The notes: a model not told the origin generated them from the letters alone. Counted from the stretch's first letter, positions 1-8,235 are shown. The stretch: DNA of 12,263 nucleotides from Desulfurococcales archaeon (GCA_015521265.1 WAON01000135.1:1-12263), one strand, 5' to 3'. Program-made: numbers and translations.

Positions 1-446
1 ATATAGTAGAGTAGCTTAATCCTCCTACTACCAATTAAGCCCAGCTTATTCTTATACTTCTCAGCAATACGCTCGGCCTCCCTGAAAACATATCCCTTAA
101 GATCCTTTATATCCTCAGGCTTCGTAGGAGGCCTGATCTCATCTATAAGGATCTGTGTAAGCTTCTTCAAAACCTCGTTGTCTGCAGGAGTTAAACCATA
201 CTCCTCAACGAAATATCGGGGCCCAGTATCTGTTTCGGCAATAACGATTTTAACGAAGGGCTTATAGATATAGTAGCTTTCAATAATCCTCCAGCTGGGA
301 TCACGCTCAGCAATCTGCACAGGCCCTGCTGGAGCAACAATAGACTTAACAATTTCTTCGCGAAGCTCCTCCCGCTTAGAAATAACAGCTGGCTTAGGCC
401 TCCGAGCACCACGGGAAAGCCGGAATATCTTCTTAAGAGATTCCAA
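1..446 (-). CDS. Type II/IV secretion (pilus) ATPase, GspE/TadA/ArlI superfamily, N-terminal part only
   Basis: This is the N-terminal 148 codons of a gene that continues past the left edge. It likely encodes the cytoplasmic hexameric ATPase that powers pilus assembly. After a basic start (residues 1-30), residues 57-82 read ESYYIYKPFVKIVI followed by a turn and RYFVEEYGLTP. This is the Y-x-P-[FY]-x-K-[IV]-x-I / Y-x-V-x-E-x-x-L-[ST] pattern typical of the region ahead of the RecA-like core in archaeal GspE/ArlI proteins. Residues 86-140 are helical and charged (ADNEVLKKLTQILIDEIRPP onward). Walker A/B boxes would lie beyond the window, so nucleotide binding is not seen directly. The start is TTG at 446-444, because a TAG in frame lies two codons upstream and no ATG occurs in this reading. 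The gene is divergent from the membrane platform gene at 651, its expected partner. The family call rests on a short, catalytically uninformative part. Confidence 0.78.
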   Translation of the reverse strand, partial: MESLKKIFRLSRGARRPKPAVISKREELREEIVKSIVAPAGPVQIAERDPSWRIIESYYIYKPFVKIVIAETDTGPRYFVEEYGLTPADNEVLKKLTQILIDEIRPPTKPEDIKDLKGYVFREAERIAEKYKNKLGLIGSRRIKLLYY

Positions 447-650
447 GGCCTATAAATACACCCTACTAACTAGTTGTTACACGTATATGAATACATTGTT
501 ATTTGTCTCCGTTATGGTATAAGATTAGCTAGAGCGGAGTAAATATTTATTCCCACACCCTAAACACTTGGATGGAGATATAAGGGATTACGCTATTCAA
601 TACTATATATAAATGAGAAACGTGCTCCAGGCTAATAGGTGTTTTAAACA
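447..650. promoter_or_regulatory. Divergent intergenic region between pilus ATPase and platform/pilin operon
   Basis: These 204 bases separate two divergent pilus genes. The region contains a plus-strand TATA box at 604-614 and weaker minus-strand AT-rich boxes (TGTATTTATA at 460-451, TCATATACGT at 490-481). A perfect 10-base palindrome, TAAATATTTA, lies at 540-549 and extends to 14 of 16 matching positions over 537-552. Joint control of motor and platform from this region is inferred. No small gene or structured RNA was recognised in it. Confidence 0.5.
604..641 (+). promoter_or_regulatory. Promoter and ribosome binding site of the platform/pilin operon
   Basis: The TATA-like box TATATATAAAT occupies 604-614. 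A start site about 26 bases downstream would fall near 634-638, just ahead of AGGTG (637-641), which sits nine bases before the TTG start at 651. The short leader this implies is normal for crenarchaea. The transcription start is predicted, not measured. Confidence 0.5.
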
Positions 651-2423
651 TTGAGTTTCTGGGACTGGGTTTACAGGTATTTCGAACGCCCCGGACGTAA
701 AATACTCGAGTTATACCCCCAGATCTCTGATGAAATACGTAAGAGCGGCATACACCTCTACCCAGAAGTCTATGCTTCATTCATAGCATTTGCAACCCTC
801 CTCTTATTCCTCCTGACAATACTGTTGAGCATAGTATCAGCACTGCTGGGATTCTACCTAGCGATCCCTATAATTGTACTATTTCCCTTCCTAGGCTTCC
901 TATTCCTAGTATACCTCCCAGCACTAATAGGTAGTAGCAGGGCCGGAGGCATTGAGGGTGAATTCCCATACACGGTTGCTTATCTAAGCATGATGGTTAT
1001 GAGCGGCTTATCACCCTACGTAGCTTTTGAAAGGATTACGAGGAGCCGTAGAGTATTCACTAAGAGTGCAGAGCTAAGCCAGAGATTCATACTGCTAGTA
1101 AGGGTTCTAGGCAGAGACCCATTATCAGCTTTCTCAATGCTAGCGCTGAGAACACCAAGTGCAACCGTTAGAGACTTATTAATGGGATACGTTACAACTG
1201 TTAGAGCCGGTGGAGACGTTGTAGACTACCTCGTTAAGAAAGCCCGCCTACTCTTCTCGGAGATCCTTGTTAAGATGAAGATAATATCTGACAGGCTGTC
1301 CGGCCTATTAGAAGCCTATCTAGCACTCGTATTGTTAACACTGATCAGCATGTCTGTAATGTACTTCGTAACAATATCCTACGCCGGAACACTATCCTTC
1401 GGAATCTCCCCTGGAGCAATGTTCCTAATGATGTATATCCTACTACCAATGATCTCTGGTATGATAATATATCTAACCGATGTAATGCAGTACAAGGAGC
1501 CATGGATCGATTACCGTCCATACATAATGTTCGGCGGAGTAACAATACCGTTAACAGCCTACCTAACAGTATTCGGCATCCTACTACCAGCAGTACTACC
1601 GCCCGGAAACCAGTTAAGGAACAGCTTCCTAGTATCCGGCCTTTACAATTTATTAGTAGGGCCTGCGAAGGACTTAAATATTCCAAGCTACTTCCTCTCA
1701 TCAATAGCCTTCTCAACAGCATTAATAATAGCAACACTACCATCAATGATCTACGCTGAATACCTGGGGAGGGAATACAAGGTAATAAATGGGATCACGA
1801 GGTTTCTCAGAGACCTAGTTGAAGTCAGGAAAACAGGGCTCTCACCCGAGAGGAGCATCATAGAATTATCCCGTAGAAGCTACGGGGTATTCACAAAATA
1901 CCTTAAACGCATAGCCCTCCACTTAAGCCTAGGAGTCCCCCTATCAAGGATCATTGATGAATTATTCAAGAAAATAATTGTTTGGAGAGCAAAAGTACTA
2001 TTATTCATAATGACAGACACTATAGAAGTAGGCGGTGGAAGTATAGAGATAATGGAGCACTTATCATGGTTCGCTGAAAGCGTTGAAGCAATAGAAGAAG
2101 AGAAGAAGAGGAATCTAAGGACACTACTCATAGTACCCTACATGGGCTCAATACTAGCAGCTGCAACAGTGATCATGATGGCGGCCTTCATGGGCTCAAT
2201 CCAGTTGGGAGCCGGGGGATCATATTATCAAGCAGCAGCAACAGTTATGCCCGCAATAGTCTTAAACACCTACTTAATGGGACTCGTAGCTGGAAAAGTT
2301 TCATCAGGCTCGATTGCGATGGGCTTTAAACACGCAGTAATACTAACACTAATAACACTACTACTATTCTATGCATCACCACTATTCCAGGGAGTACTTG
2401 GATCACTAGCGCAGCCAACGTAA
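651..2423 (+). CDS. Type IV pilus membrane platform protein, TadC/ArlJ/GspF family with two T2SSF domains
   Basis: This 590-aa inner-membrane protein is likely to anchor the pilus motor and transmit ATPase motion to the growing fibre. Two T2SSF-type domains are visible. The first covers about residues 104-242 (FPYTVAYLSMMVMSGLSPY, then RVLGRDPLSAF and the R-AGGDV turn). The second covers about residues 382-515 (FLRDLVEVRKTGLSPERSI, then VGGGSIEIMEHLSWFAE and EEEKKRN). Each helical domain leads into a hydrophobic helix. Likely membrane segments are at 43-65, 70-92, 221-242, 256-276, 290-315, 347-365, 491-515, 528-546 and 559-577. The duplicated arrangement and length match archaeal TadC/ArlJ-type proteins rather than the shorter bacterial TadB or TadC. 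Start TTG 651 follows AGGTG at 637-641. It is the first gene of the operon, and the next gene begins 26 bases after its stop. An archaellum ArlJ is unlikely because no arlH or archaellin cluster lies beside it. Confidence 0.9.
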   Translation: MSFWDWVYRYFERPGRKILELYPQISDEIRKSGIHLYPEVYASFIAFATLLLFLLTILLSIVSALLGFYLAIPIIVLFPFLGFLFLVYLPALIGSSRAGGIEGEFPYTVAYLSMMVMSGLSPYVAFERITRSRRVFTKSAELSQRFILLVRVLGRDPLSAFSMLALRTPSATVRDLLMGYVTTVRAGGDVVDYLVKKARLLFSEILVKMKIISDRLSGLLEAYLALVLLTLISMSVMYFVTISYAGTLSFGISPGAMFLMMYILLPMISGMIIYLTDVMQYKEPWIDYRPYIMFGGVTIPLTAYLTVFGILLPAVLPPGNQLRNSFLVSGLYNLLVGPAKDLNIPSYFLSSIAFSTALIIATLPSMIYAEYLGREYKVINGITRFLRDLVEVRKTGLSPERSIIELSRRSYGVFTKYLKRIALHLSLGVPLSRIIDELFKKIIVWRAKVLLFIMTDTIEVGGGSIEIMEHLSWFAESVEAIEEEKKRNLRTLLIVPYMGSILAAATVIMMAAFMGSIQLGAGGSYYQAAATVMPAIVLNTYLMGLVAGKVSSGSIAMGFKHAVILTLITLLLFYASPLFQGVLGSLAQPT

Positions 2424-2430
2424 ACACGTC

Positions 2431-2440
2431 GGAGAGGGGG
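2431..2440 (+). promoter_or_regulatory. Ribosome binding site fixing the start at 2450
   Basis: The purine run GGAGAGGGGG ends nine bases before ATG 2450. Two other ATGs (2443, 2446) are closer but are out of frame with the gene, and TGA at 2444-2446 blocks any longer in-frame start, so 2450 is the only good choice. Confidence 0.6.
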
Positions 2441-2449
2441 TTATGATGC

Positions 2450-3220
2450 ATGCTGGGAATAAGTGAATCGATATCTCTTATTATCCTGGTAGCAGTTGTA
2501 CTAGCAGTCTCAATGGCCTTATTCTACTCTACAATGTTTGTTACATCCACTACTAGAACCGTTCTCGAGTATGGGCAGGTTAAGTCAATGCTTAAAGATA
2601 TAGCAGTAGCGAAGCTTGATGATATTCTGCAGGGGGCACTCATAACTTATCATCTAAACTATAAGACTATGGGGATCGGATATAGGAAGCTAGATACCAC
2701 TATCACAATCACTATAACCCAGTACGGGGGAACACACTATAATTTATCAATAGACTCATTCTACACGATATACGGTCGTTCCAGCAAGGTAATCCTAAAG
2801 GGTAGAAACATACTGTACGGAGAACCGGAGCCTTTAATCGTTAATAAAACTGATCAGCTACCATTTATTGTAGAATATAATACTAATGCCGGATCAGTAA
2901 TAGAGTTATCCATAAATAAGATACTTTACAAAGTATTCAGGGCAAGCACTATTAACGGCAGTTCACTAACCATCAGGCTAATGATTGTAAGGATCATTAA
3001 ACCAATCATACATGGACAATATATTCTCCGCGTATACTCAATCCTTAACACAACCTACTCGGAAACTTATCAAAATACTACGTATTTTCGAATATATAAT
3101 AACGGGGAATTCATAACTTCATCGGATGACCTTCTCAGAAGTGTAGGCATAGATCCGGCTGATATAAGCAGTTTTAGGCTTGAAGTGCTAGTCTACGATA
3201 TACACTTCGAACTATATTAG
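2450..3220 (+). CDS. Minor pilin-like protein A (tandem paralog of the next gene)
   Basis: This is a 256-aa protein with an N-terminal prepilin-like segment, MLGISESIS, followed by one hydrophobic helix (about residues 9-31) and an extracellular, mostly beta-strand domain rich in I, Y, T and N. It has no cysteine and several N-x-S/T glycosylation sequons (near 98, 132, 169, 200, 209). I recognise no named domain. It aligns by eye with the next protein: shared MGIG-[YW] (residue 74), RNILYG (119), LIVN-x-T (129), VEY (141), KILYK (157) and a C-terminal LEVLVYD. The two are therefore diverged tandem duplicates. The prepilin site is odd: the residue before the expected cleavage is Leu, not Lys/Arg. 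The role is inferred to be a minor pilin or pseudopilin of the pilus whose platform gene lies 26 bases upstream. Confidence 0.72.
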   Translation: MLGISESISLIILVAVVLAVSMALFYSTMFVTSTTRTVLEYGQVKSMLKDIAVAKLDDILQGALITYHLNYKTMGIGYRKLDTTITITITQYGGTHYNLSIDSFYTIYGRSSKVILKGRNILYGEPEPLIVNKTDQLPFIVEYNTNAGSVIELSINKILYKVFRASTINGSSLTIRLMIVRIIKPIIHGQYILRVYSILNTTYSETYQNTTYFRIYNNGEFITSSDDLLRSVGIDPADISSFRLEVLVYDIHFELY

Positions 3221-3235
3221 CCCTCTATGAATACC

Positions 3236-3243
3236 GATATAAA
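3236..3243 (+). promoter_or_regulatory. Possible internal promoter in the pilus operon
   Basis: GATATAAA sits in the widest gap inside the operon (3221-3279). It is about 26-30 bases before the ribosome binding site of the next gene. It could give the downstream minor pilins a separate transcript. AT-rich sequence makes chance matches common. Confidence 0.3.
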
Positions 3244-3268
3244 GGAATAAGCTATACTAAGACTATTA

Positions 3269-3275
3269 GAGTGAT
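3269..3275 (+). promoter_or_regulatory. Ribosome binding site favouring TTG 3280 over GTG 3271
   Basis: GAGTGAT resembles the crenarchaeal GGTGAT site and ends four bases before TTG 3280. The alternative start GTG at 3271 lies inside this motif, so the GTG is more likely part of the ribosome binding site than a start codon. Confidence 0.55.
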
Positions 3276-3279
3276 AGTT

Positions 3280-4029
3280 TTGAGGGCTGTATCAGAGACT
3301 ATTTCTACAATAATAATATATTCCGTCCTAGTAGCCCTAGCTCTATTTATGTCTATTTACGTATTACACAGCGCTACAAGCGGCGTTGCATCAACGGAGT
3401 ACTTCTATGTAAGACAGTTATTTCAATCATCGGCTCAAAATATTCCTGAAATAGTTAATCCATTGAGTGGTGGAACATATACTATCTCATATCCTGGTAT
3501 TCGTATGGGTATTGGATGGATGAGTTACGGCTCGATCACGCTTGTGATTAACAATACTGTAGAGTATAAATTACCGTGTACAGCAATCTATAGTAAGATC
3601 GATACAGCAATAATCACATCGAGGAAAATCGTCTACGGCGTTGATGAATTAATAGTTAATGATACACGCCTAATGCCTAGAGTTGTAGAATACTACCATG
3701 AGGGTTCAACATATATAAGGCTAGATACATGCCGCATCCTACTATATAAGACGAGGATATTGCGGGGAAACACTACTGTCTACTACGTGCGGGTTTTCTT
3801 TATAAACATAACACCAATAGCATCCTTCAAGGAATATGGGAGAATACATACTCTACGCTATTACTTTAGTTCGACACCAAGACTTATGAGCTTCGATAAT
3901 GTTATGGGTCTGAATATTAGGTTCAACCAGGAAGGTAACATTACTGAAGTCAACTATAAGGATCTAGGATTAGAGGTACCAATATACCTGGACGTAATAA
4001 TATATAATTTAGGAGTGGAGATGACCTAG
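3280..4029 (+). CDS. Minor pilin-like protein B (tandem paralog of the preceding gene)
   Basis: This is a 249-aa protein from TTG 3280; starting at GTG 3271 would add three residues (MIV). The shorter start gives MRAVSETIS, an ideal archaeal prepilin site with Arg before Ala and then a hydrophobic helix to about residue 29. The extracellular part is beta-rich and unrecognised, but matches protein A at MGIG-W, RKIVYG, LIVN-x-T, VVEY, RILLYK and a C-terminal LDVIIYN. It differs from A in having two cysteines (about residues 100 and 151), which could form a disulfide outside the cell. Its stop is followed one base later by the next start, so translation is probably coupled. It is likely to partner protein A in a minor-pilin complex; this is inferred from duplication and position only. 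Confidence 0.72.
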   Translation: MRAVSETISTIIIYSVLVALALFMSIYVLHSATSGVASTEYFYVRQLFQSSAQNIPEIVNPLSGGTYTISYPGIRMGIGWMSYGSITLVINNTVEYKLPCTAIYSKIDTAIITSRKIVYGVDELIVNDTRLMPRVVEYYHEGSTYIRLDTCRILLYKTRILRGNTTVYYVRVFFINITPIASFKEYGRIHTLRYYFSSTPRLMSFDNVMGLNIRFNQEGNITEVNYKDLGLEVPIYLDVIIYNLGVEMT

Positions 4030-4030
4030 A

Positions 4031-6691
4031 ATGGTATCCGTAACGATTACACATGTAATAGGCACGCTCGCCTTAATAATTGTTTTAACCGGAGTAATTA
4101 GCTATACATATATAAACGTATCAATCATGACTAATAGTAATTTTAAACATATTTTGAAAACTATTGCCGAAGATTATGCATTAACAATTAGATCATTATA
4201 TTACAGCGGCTTCAACGGTACAATTTATAAAATGAACAACCCCGTAGAAATAGCGAGTCGTACATATTATAATATATACATAGGATACGGGGCACAACTA
4301 GCTGAAAAATTCCCTGATATAAGGAAAGACCCGGACTATAATCCTAACGCTATATACGTAGTCGCCTCAATACCAGGTAGAAACATTTACAGTTACGCCC
4401 TTGCCCTTCCCCCCAGAAGCGATGGAACCCCGAGGGCATTAATAGGTAAGGGCCGGCTAATACAAGAATCAGGCATAACTGGGTTCCTCCCAGGGCAGGG
4501 ATATGTTGAGAATGGGCTCGAATGGGCTTGTAGAATGCCTATCAAAGTAGTTGAGAGGTCTGGGAACAGCCTCGAAAACTATACGGTAAAGATAATCTTA
4601 AACCTCAACGAAATGTATTGTAATTACCAGGGAACAATATATAAGCCAACCATAAACGATTTAAGATTCACCGACAGCGATGGCAGGTCAAGGCTAGACT
4701 ACTGGATAGAATACTGGGATAATGATAAAGGCATAGCAGTTGCTTGGGTGAAAATACCGAGCCTTACAGCAAACTCCTCCAGGACGATTTATGCTTATTG
4801 GGGCCAACCGGAAGCAACCTATGAAGGAACAACATCAATATTCCCCTTGTACGAGGATTTATCCCAGTATAATTCGATAGATCAATTACTCAGTAATGGA
4901 AAATGGTACCTATACAATCTACACTCAACGTATAGTAGTAACCCATACACGCTAACGTATAATAATAGGGAGTATAACGGGTTAGAGCTGATCACTGATC
5001 TCCAGGAGCGCTATAGCGATGCATACCTAAACATATATACTACTAAAACCTACAACATAACCCGTGATAAACCGGGATGGATCGTTGAGGCGTTAACAGC
5101 CCCACTATCACCATTACCCACAGATACACATGTTGTAAGACTTTCATGGTATAACTCTACAAGTAGCGGGGCGGGATTCACATATCTCCTCGAGCCCGGA
5201 CTATACGTTGAATACGATCAGAACACGAGCCTATCAGACTACACAGTGATATGGGGAGACTGGGATATTACAACCATAAGAAACGATAATACCTCAACAA
5301 CTGTTCTCAGGGGAAACAATACAGATCTCGTCGTTGGGTGGCCCCCATTCTACTACTATAACGCAGCCGCGATCATGAGGCAGAACACCCAATATAATTC
5401 CCGCCCCGGCCGCGAAGGCATTAGTATTATAACGAAAATATACATTAAACCAGACGATGTAATTAGGGGGATCGTACTAGCGGACAGCCCCTATATTGAT
5501 AACTACATAACCAGCTCAATAGGATTCGGAGTATACGAAGACTCCAGTGGAAGAATTTATCTCGTAGAAACGTCTTTCCCCGATCTATCCTCCCAAATAT
5601 TAAAGAGAAACAGGGACTATCAAGGCATAGGCTACGAAGGCTGGCTATATATTAAAATAACCGCTAAAACACCTGGTAGATCTAATTCCCGCTGGATTAT
5701 CAGTGTATACGATGAGTATGGGAATGAATTATTATCGAAAACACTGCGCGGAACACAGGTAGGCAGATTCGAACCAGACTATATAGGATACTATGCATAC
5801 GGTGATTACGGCTTCATAACATCATCCTATTTCCAAGACCTAGTATCTGCTAGATATGATCGGAGGGAGCTTAGAAACCTTATTGGTACAACTTATCTAG
5901 ATCCCGGCATCATTTATGTTAAAGGATTATCGCCGGGATGGAATATCACAATATATGATTCTGGAACAGGCGAATACTACAGTGCAATAGCCCAGAGTAA
6001 TGGAATAGCATACATTGATGTAACAACAAGCCCAATAATAGGCACGAAAGGCCCACTCTACGTAGAGATAAGGGATCGTTATGGAAACCTAGTATACTAT
6101 TTCAAAGTAAACTATCCAATACCCGGTGGAAGCATATTAACGCTTAACATAGAACCCTGGAGCCCAGATATATCAGTAATGACTAGTTTAGACGCAGTAT
6201 CAGATACAAACTCGTTCACCTGGGAAGCCGTCTATAACCCGGACGCATCACAACTACAAGAAACACCCCTAACCCCAGCCTATCCCGATACACCCGTAAT
6301 ACTCGCCGTGGGCTTATACAATAATAAATCATACTATATTATATACAATACCAGCTATGCTTTAATCGCTAATGGAGAAGTAGAGTTTCCATCAACAGGC
6401 TCCTACTATGCATCCTTCGGAGCAGCTAAGCTCAACAATGAAAACGAGGAGATAGCATATGCGTTTTACTCATGGATTCGGATCCGGCCATTCGTATACC
6501 CCGAACCAAGTGCAGAGCCGCAGTATAGTTCAATAGAGCACTTAGCTACTCCATCAGTACCACTAATAGAGTATACGACTGGAAACTACATAGTATTCTC
6601 GAGCACCCTACTAGTAGATCTAGCACTAGTGGTTACTCAGGATAACCATTATGTAATAGTAGCATTGATCGGCGGTGAGAGGTATCCATGA
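4031..6691 (+). CDS. Large pilin-like surface protein with DUF2341 and LamG-like region
   Basis: This 886-aa protein is probably anchored or assembled through one N-terminal helix (about residues 8-30), with everything else outside the cell. Residues about 163-272 match DUF2341: LRFTDSDGRSRLDYWIEYW, then AVAWVKIPSL, then a tail ending in YAYWGQPEA. The following part (about 275-615) looks like the LamG-like jelly-roll region that commonly follows DUF2341, ending in a FQDLVSARYD-type strand. Residues about 625-700 form another small beta domain (VKGLSPGWNITIYD). DUF2341/LamG combinations are common in archaeal and bacterial surface proteins, and LamG-like folds often bind carbohydrate. Cysteines at 167 and 197 could pair within DUF2341. 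The prepilin signal is weak (MVSVTITHVIG, no Lys/Arg). The ribosome binding site GGAGTGGAG is at 4012-4020. The gene overlaps the next by four bases (ATGA). A tip adhesin or large minor pilin is the inferred role. Confidence 0.78.
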   Translation: MVSVTITHVIGTLALIIVLTGVISYTYINVSIMTNSNFKHILKTIAEDYALTIRSLYYSGFNGTIYKMNNPVEIASRTYYNIYIGYGAQLAEKFPDIRKDPDYNPNAIYVVASIPGRNIYSYALALPPRSDGTPRALIGKGRLIQESGITGFLPGQGYVENGLEWACRMPIKVVERSGNSLENYTVKIILNLNEMYCNYQGTIYKPTINDLRFTDSDGRSRLDYWIEYWDNDKGIAVAWVKIPSLTANSSRTIYAYWGQPEATYEGTTSIFPLYEDLSQYNSIDQLLSNGKWYLYNLHSTYSSNPYTLTYNNREYNGLELITDLQERYSDAYLNIYTTKTYNITRDKPGWIVEALTAPLSPLPTDTHVVRLSWYNSTSSGAGFTYLLEPGLYVEYDQNTSLSDYTVIWGDWDITTIRNDNTSTTVLRGNNTDLVVGWPPFYYYNAAAIMRQNTQYNSRPGREGISIITKIYIKPDDVIRGIVLADSPYIDNYITSSIGFGVYEDSSGRIYLVETSFPDLSSQILKRNRDYQGIGYEGWLYIKITAKTPGRSNSRWIISVYDEYGNELLSKTLRGTQVGRFEPDYIGYYAYGDYGFITSSYFQDLVSARYDRRELRNLIGTTYLDPGIIYVKGLSPGWNITIYDSGTGEYYSAIAQSNGIAYIDVTTSPIIGTKGPLYVEIRDRYGNLVYYFKVNYPIPGGSILTLNIEPWSPDISVMTSLDAVSDTNSFTWEAVYNPDASQLQETPLTPAYPDTPVILAVGLYNNKSYYIIYNTSYALIANGEVEFPSTGSYYASFGAAKLNNENEEIAYAFYSWIRIRPFVYPEPSAEPQYSSIEHLATPSVPLIEYTTGNYIVFSSTLLVDLALVVTQDNHYVIVALIGGERYP

Positions 6692-7839
6692 GAGTTATCG
6701 AGTACATTTTAGCATTCATAATACTAGTATCATTCATACCATTATTCAACATCGTTATTCAAAGCTATTACACCGTTAAACCACAAATGCCTATAGCCAG
6801 GTTCCAGGATTTTCTTCTAAGTACTGTTAAACGAGTAATAAGCTATGAGTATGCACATGGAAATCTAACGCCGGAACTAGTGGATCTTGACGCTATAATC
6901 AGGGATAAGATCGGTGAAGAGATAATAAGTGGATACGGCTATAGGGTGATAATCTATTCAAGCGTTAGGAGAATAACTGTAAACTATACAACAAACGAAA
7001 TAGTAGTCGAAACACTGGATAATTACCCGCTACACCTCCTAGTTTATTATAATGACGGCTATGTTCAACAAATAGATAGGCAGTCACCGGATGAAACCAT
7101 TAATGGGGAATACTACTATGTAATATCATCGTCCAGCCTAACACATAATATACACGACGTAGACGCATTAATAGCGATCCTGGAGTCGAGGACTAGTAGA
7201 TACATAGGATACTGGTTTAGCGACAACGTATATAAGGGATACGTGTTAAACACTGGTAGCCTAACGGTATTCATAAATTCGACAATACAGCTATCACCAA
7301 TGAACCTATACGGGTACCAGGCATTAAACACCAGTATAACATACTACAACTCTGCAACACAGAAATACCAGTATTATTCGCATAAATACTTCGAGATAAT
7401 CTATGAAACAATACTCTACCCCTACTATCAGGAAAAAGAAGTACACCTTAACAAGACGAATATACAATACGTCCTCGACACACAGACAAGGACGCAATGG
7501 GGTAGCTACAATGAATACCAGGTTAAAGAGCTTAGAGTAGATACTCCATCGACTAGATGGTATGAATGCTACGATGACATATACTACACGTGTAGATTAA
7601 TAGATGAAACAGATGGACAACCCGTTTCAACGCTGAACACTATATACTACCCAATATACAATGCACTCCTACTAAGAATAAACGATTATTACAATAACAG
7701 GGTTTACATCCCAGTATATAGGGGAACAATAATACTTGGCGAGGAATCGGTTCCATCAACCTCGGTATTAACGGTGAAGAGCTATATGAGGATCGGAATG
7801 TTCGACTATAACATATTATTAATAGTTTGGAGGAAGTAA
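6688..7839 (+). CDS. Tyrosine-rich pilin-like membrane-anchored protein, unrecognised domain
   Basis: This is a 383-aa protein with a short basic N terminus (MRVIEY), a hydrophobic helix at about residues 5-25 and a long extracellular domain. Arg before a hydrophobic stretch that contains Glu is compatible with prepilin processing. I recognise no family. The domain is strikingly rich in Tyr, with clusters such as YNSATQKYQYYSHKYF near 220-235, and has a CX7C pair (Cys294 and Cys302) that could form a small disulfide loop. Sequons occur near 99, 197, 214 and 255. ATG 6688 overlaps the stop of the preceding gene in ATGA, with GGTGAGAGG at 6674-6682 as ribosome binding site. Strict coupling to the DUF2341 protein suggests the two act in one complex. 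Confidence 0.7.
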   Translation: MRVIEYILAFIILVSFIPLFNIVIQSYYTVKPQMPIARFQDFLLSTVKRVISYEYAHGNLTPELVDLDAIIRDKIGEEIISGYGYRVIIYSSVRRITVNYTTNEIVVETLDNYPLHLLVYYNDGYVQQIDRQSPDETINGEYYYVISSSSLTHNIHDVDALIAILESRTSRYIGYWFSDNVYKGYVLNTGSLTVFINSTIQLSPMNLYGYQALNTSITYYNSATQKYQYYSHKYFEIIYETILYPYYQEKEVHLNKTNIQYVLDTQTRTQWGSYNEYQVKELRVDTPSTRWYECYDDIYYTCRLIDETDGQPVSTLNTIYYPIYNALLLRINDYYNNRVYIPVYRGTIILGEESVPSTSVLTVKSYMRIGMFDYNILLIVWRK

Positions 7840-7842
7840 GAC

Positions 7843-8235
7843 TTGAAGGCTCAGGGCATACTAATATCAGCATTCATCGCGGCAAGCCTATTATCATTAG
7901 CAGTCATAATACTTTATCTCGGAATATACTCCTACACTAGTAGCTACCACCTAGTAGCATACAAGAACACTATATACGATATACTAACCTCGAAAGCCCA
8001 GTGGGATGCGAAATCCCTAGCCGAGACAATAGCCGATAAGACGGGGGCATCATACGTTAGGGTAAATATAACCATCTACGATTTGTTAACGGGCCGTGTT
8101 ATTTCGAGGGATTACTACGAGATTAGCGAGGTAGGAGTGAGCCCGGGTAGCATGAATATCAGGACGTACAGCTACTCTGTTTCAACCCGAGACGCATACC
8201 TATATACATACACGATCGTGGTGGGCTACAGGTGA
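7843..8235 (+). CDS. Small pilin-like protein with prepilin-type N terminus
   Basis: This 130-aa protein starts at TTG 7843, just three bases after the previous stop. GGAGGAAG (7829-7836) inside the end of the preceding gene serves as ribosome binding site. The N terminus MKAQGILISAF followed by a hydrophobic helix to about residue 28 fits an archaeal class III signal, with cleavage expected after Lys2. After an amphipathic stretch (SKAQWDAKSLAETIADKTGA, about 50-69) comes a beta-rich C-terminal half ending in YTYTIVVGYR. This is the size and layout of a typical type IV pseudopilin. It has no cysteine, and I recognise no named domain. Its stop overlaps the next start (GTGA), so both are probably made together. 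Confidence 0.7.
   Translation: MKAQGILISAFIAASLLSLAVIILYLGIYSYTSSYHLVAYKNTIYDILTSKAQWDAKSLAETIADKTGASYVRVNITIYDLLTGRVISRDYYEISEVGVSPGSMNIRTYSYSVSTRDAYLYTYTIVVGYR

Noticed and set aside
191..412. Minus-strand open frame of 73 codons
   Set aside because: It is in another frame of the ATPase gene on the same strand; the frame starting at 446 gives the recognisable secretion ATPase N terminus.
547..780. Minus-strand open frame of 77 codons across the platform promoter
   Set aside because: It overlaps the promoter and start of the platform gene, has no recognisable motif and an unnatural composition.
1345..1746. Minus-strand open frame of 133 codons and a plus-strand one (1502-1759)
   Set aside because: Both are shadows of the platform protein coding frame, with low-complexity Leu/Arg or Ser/Asn composition.
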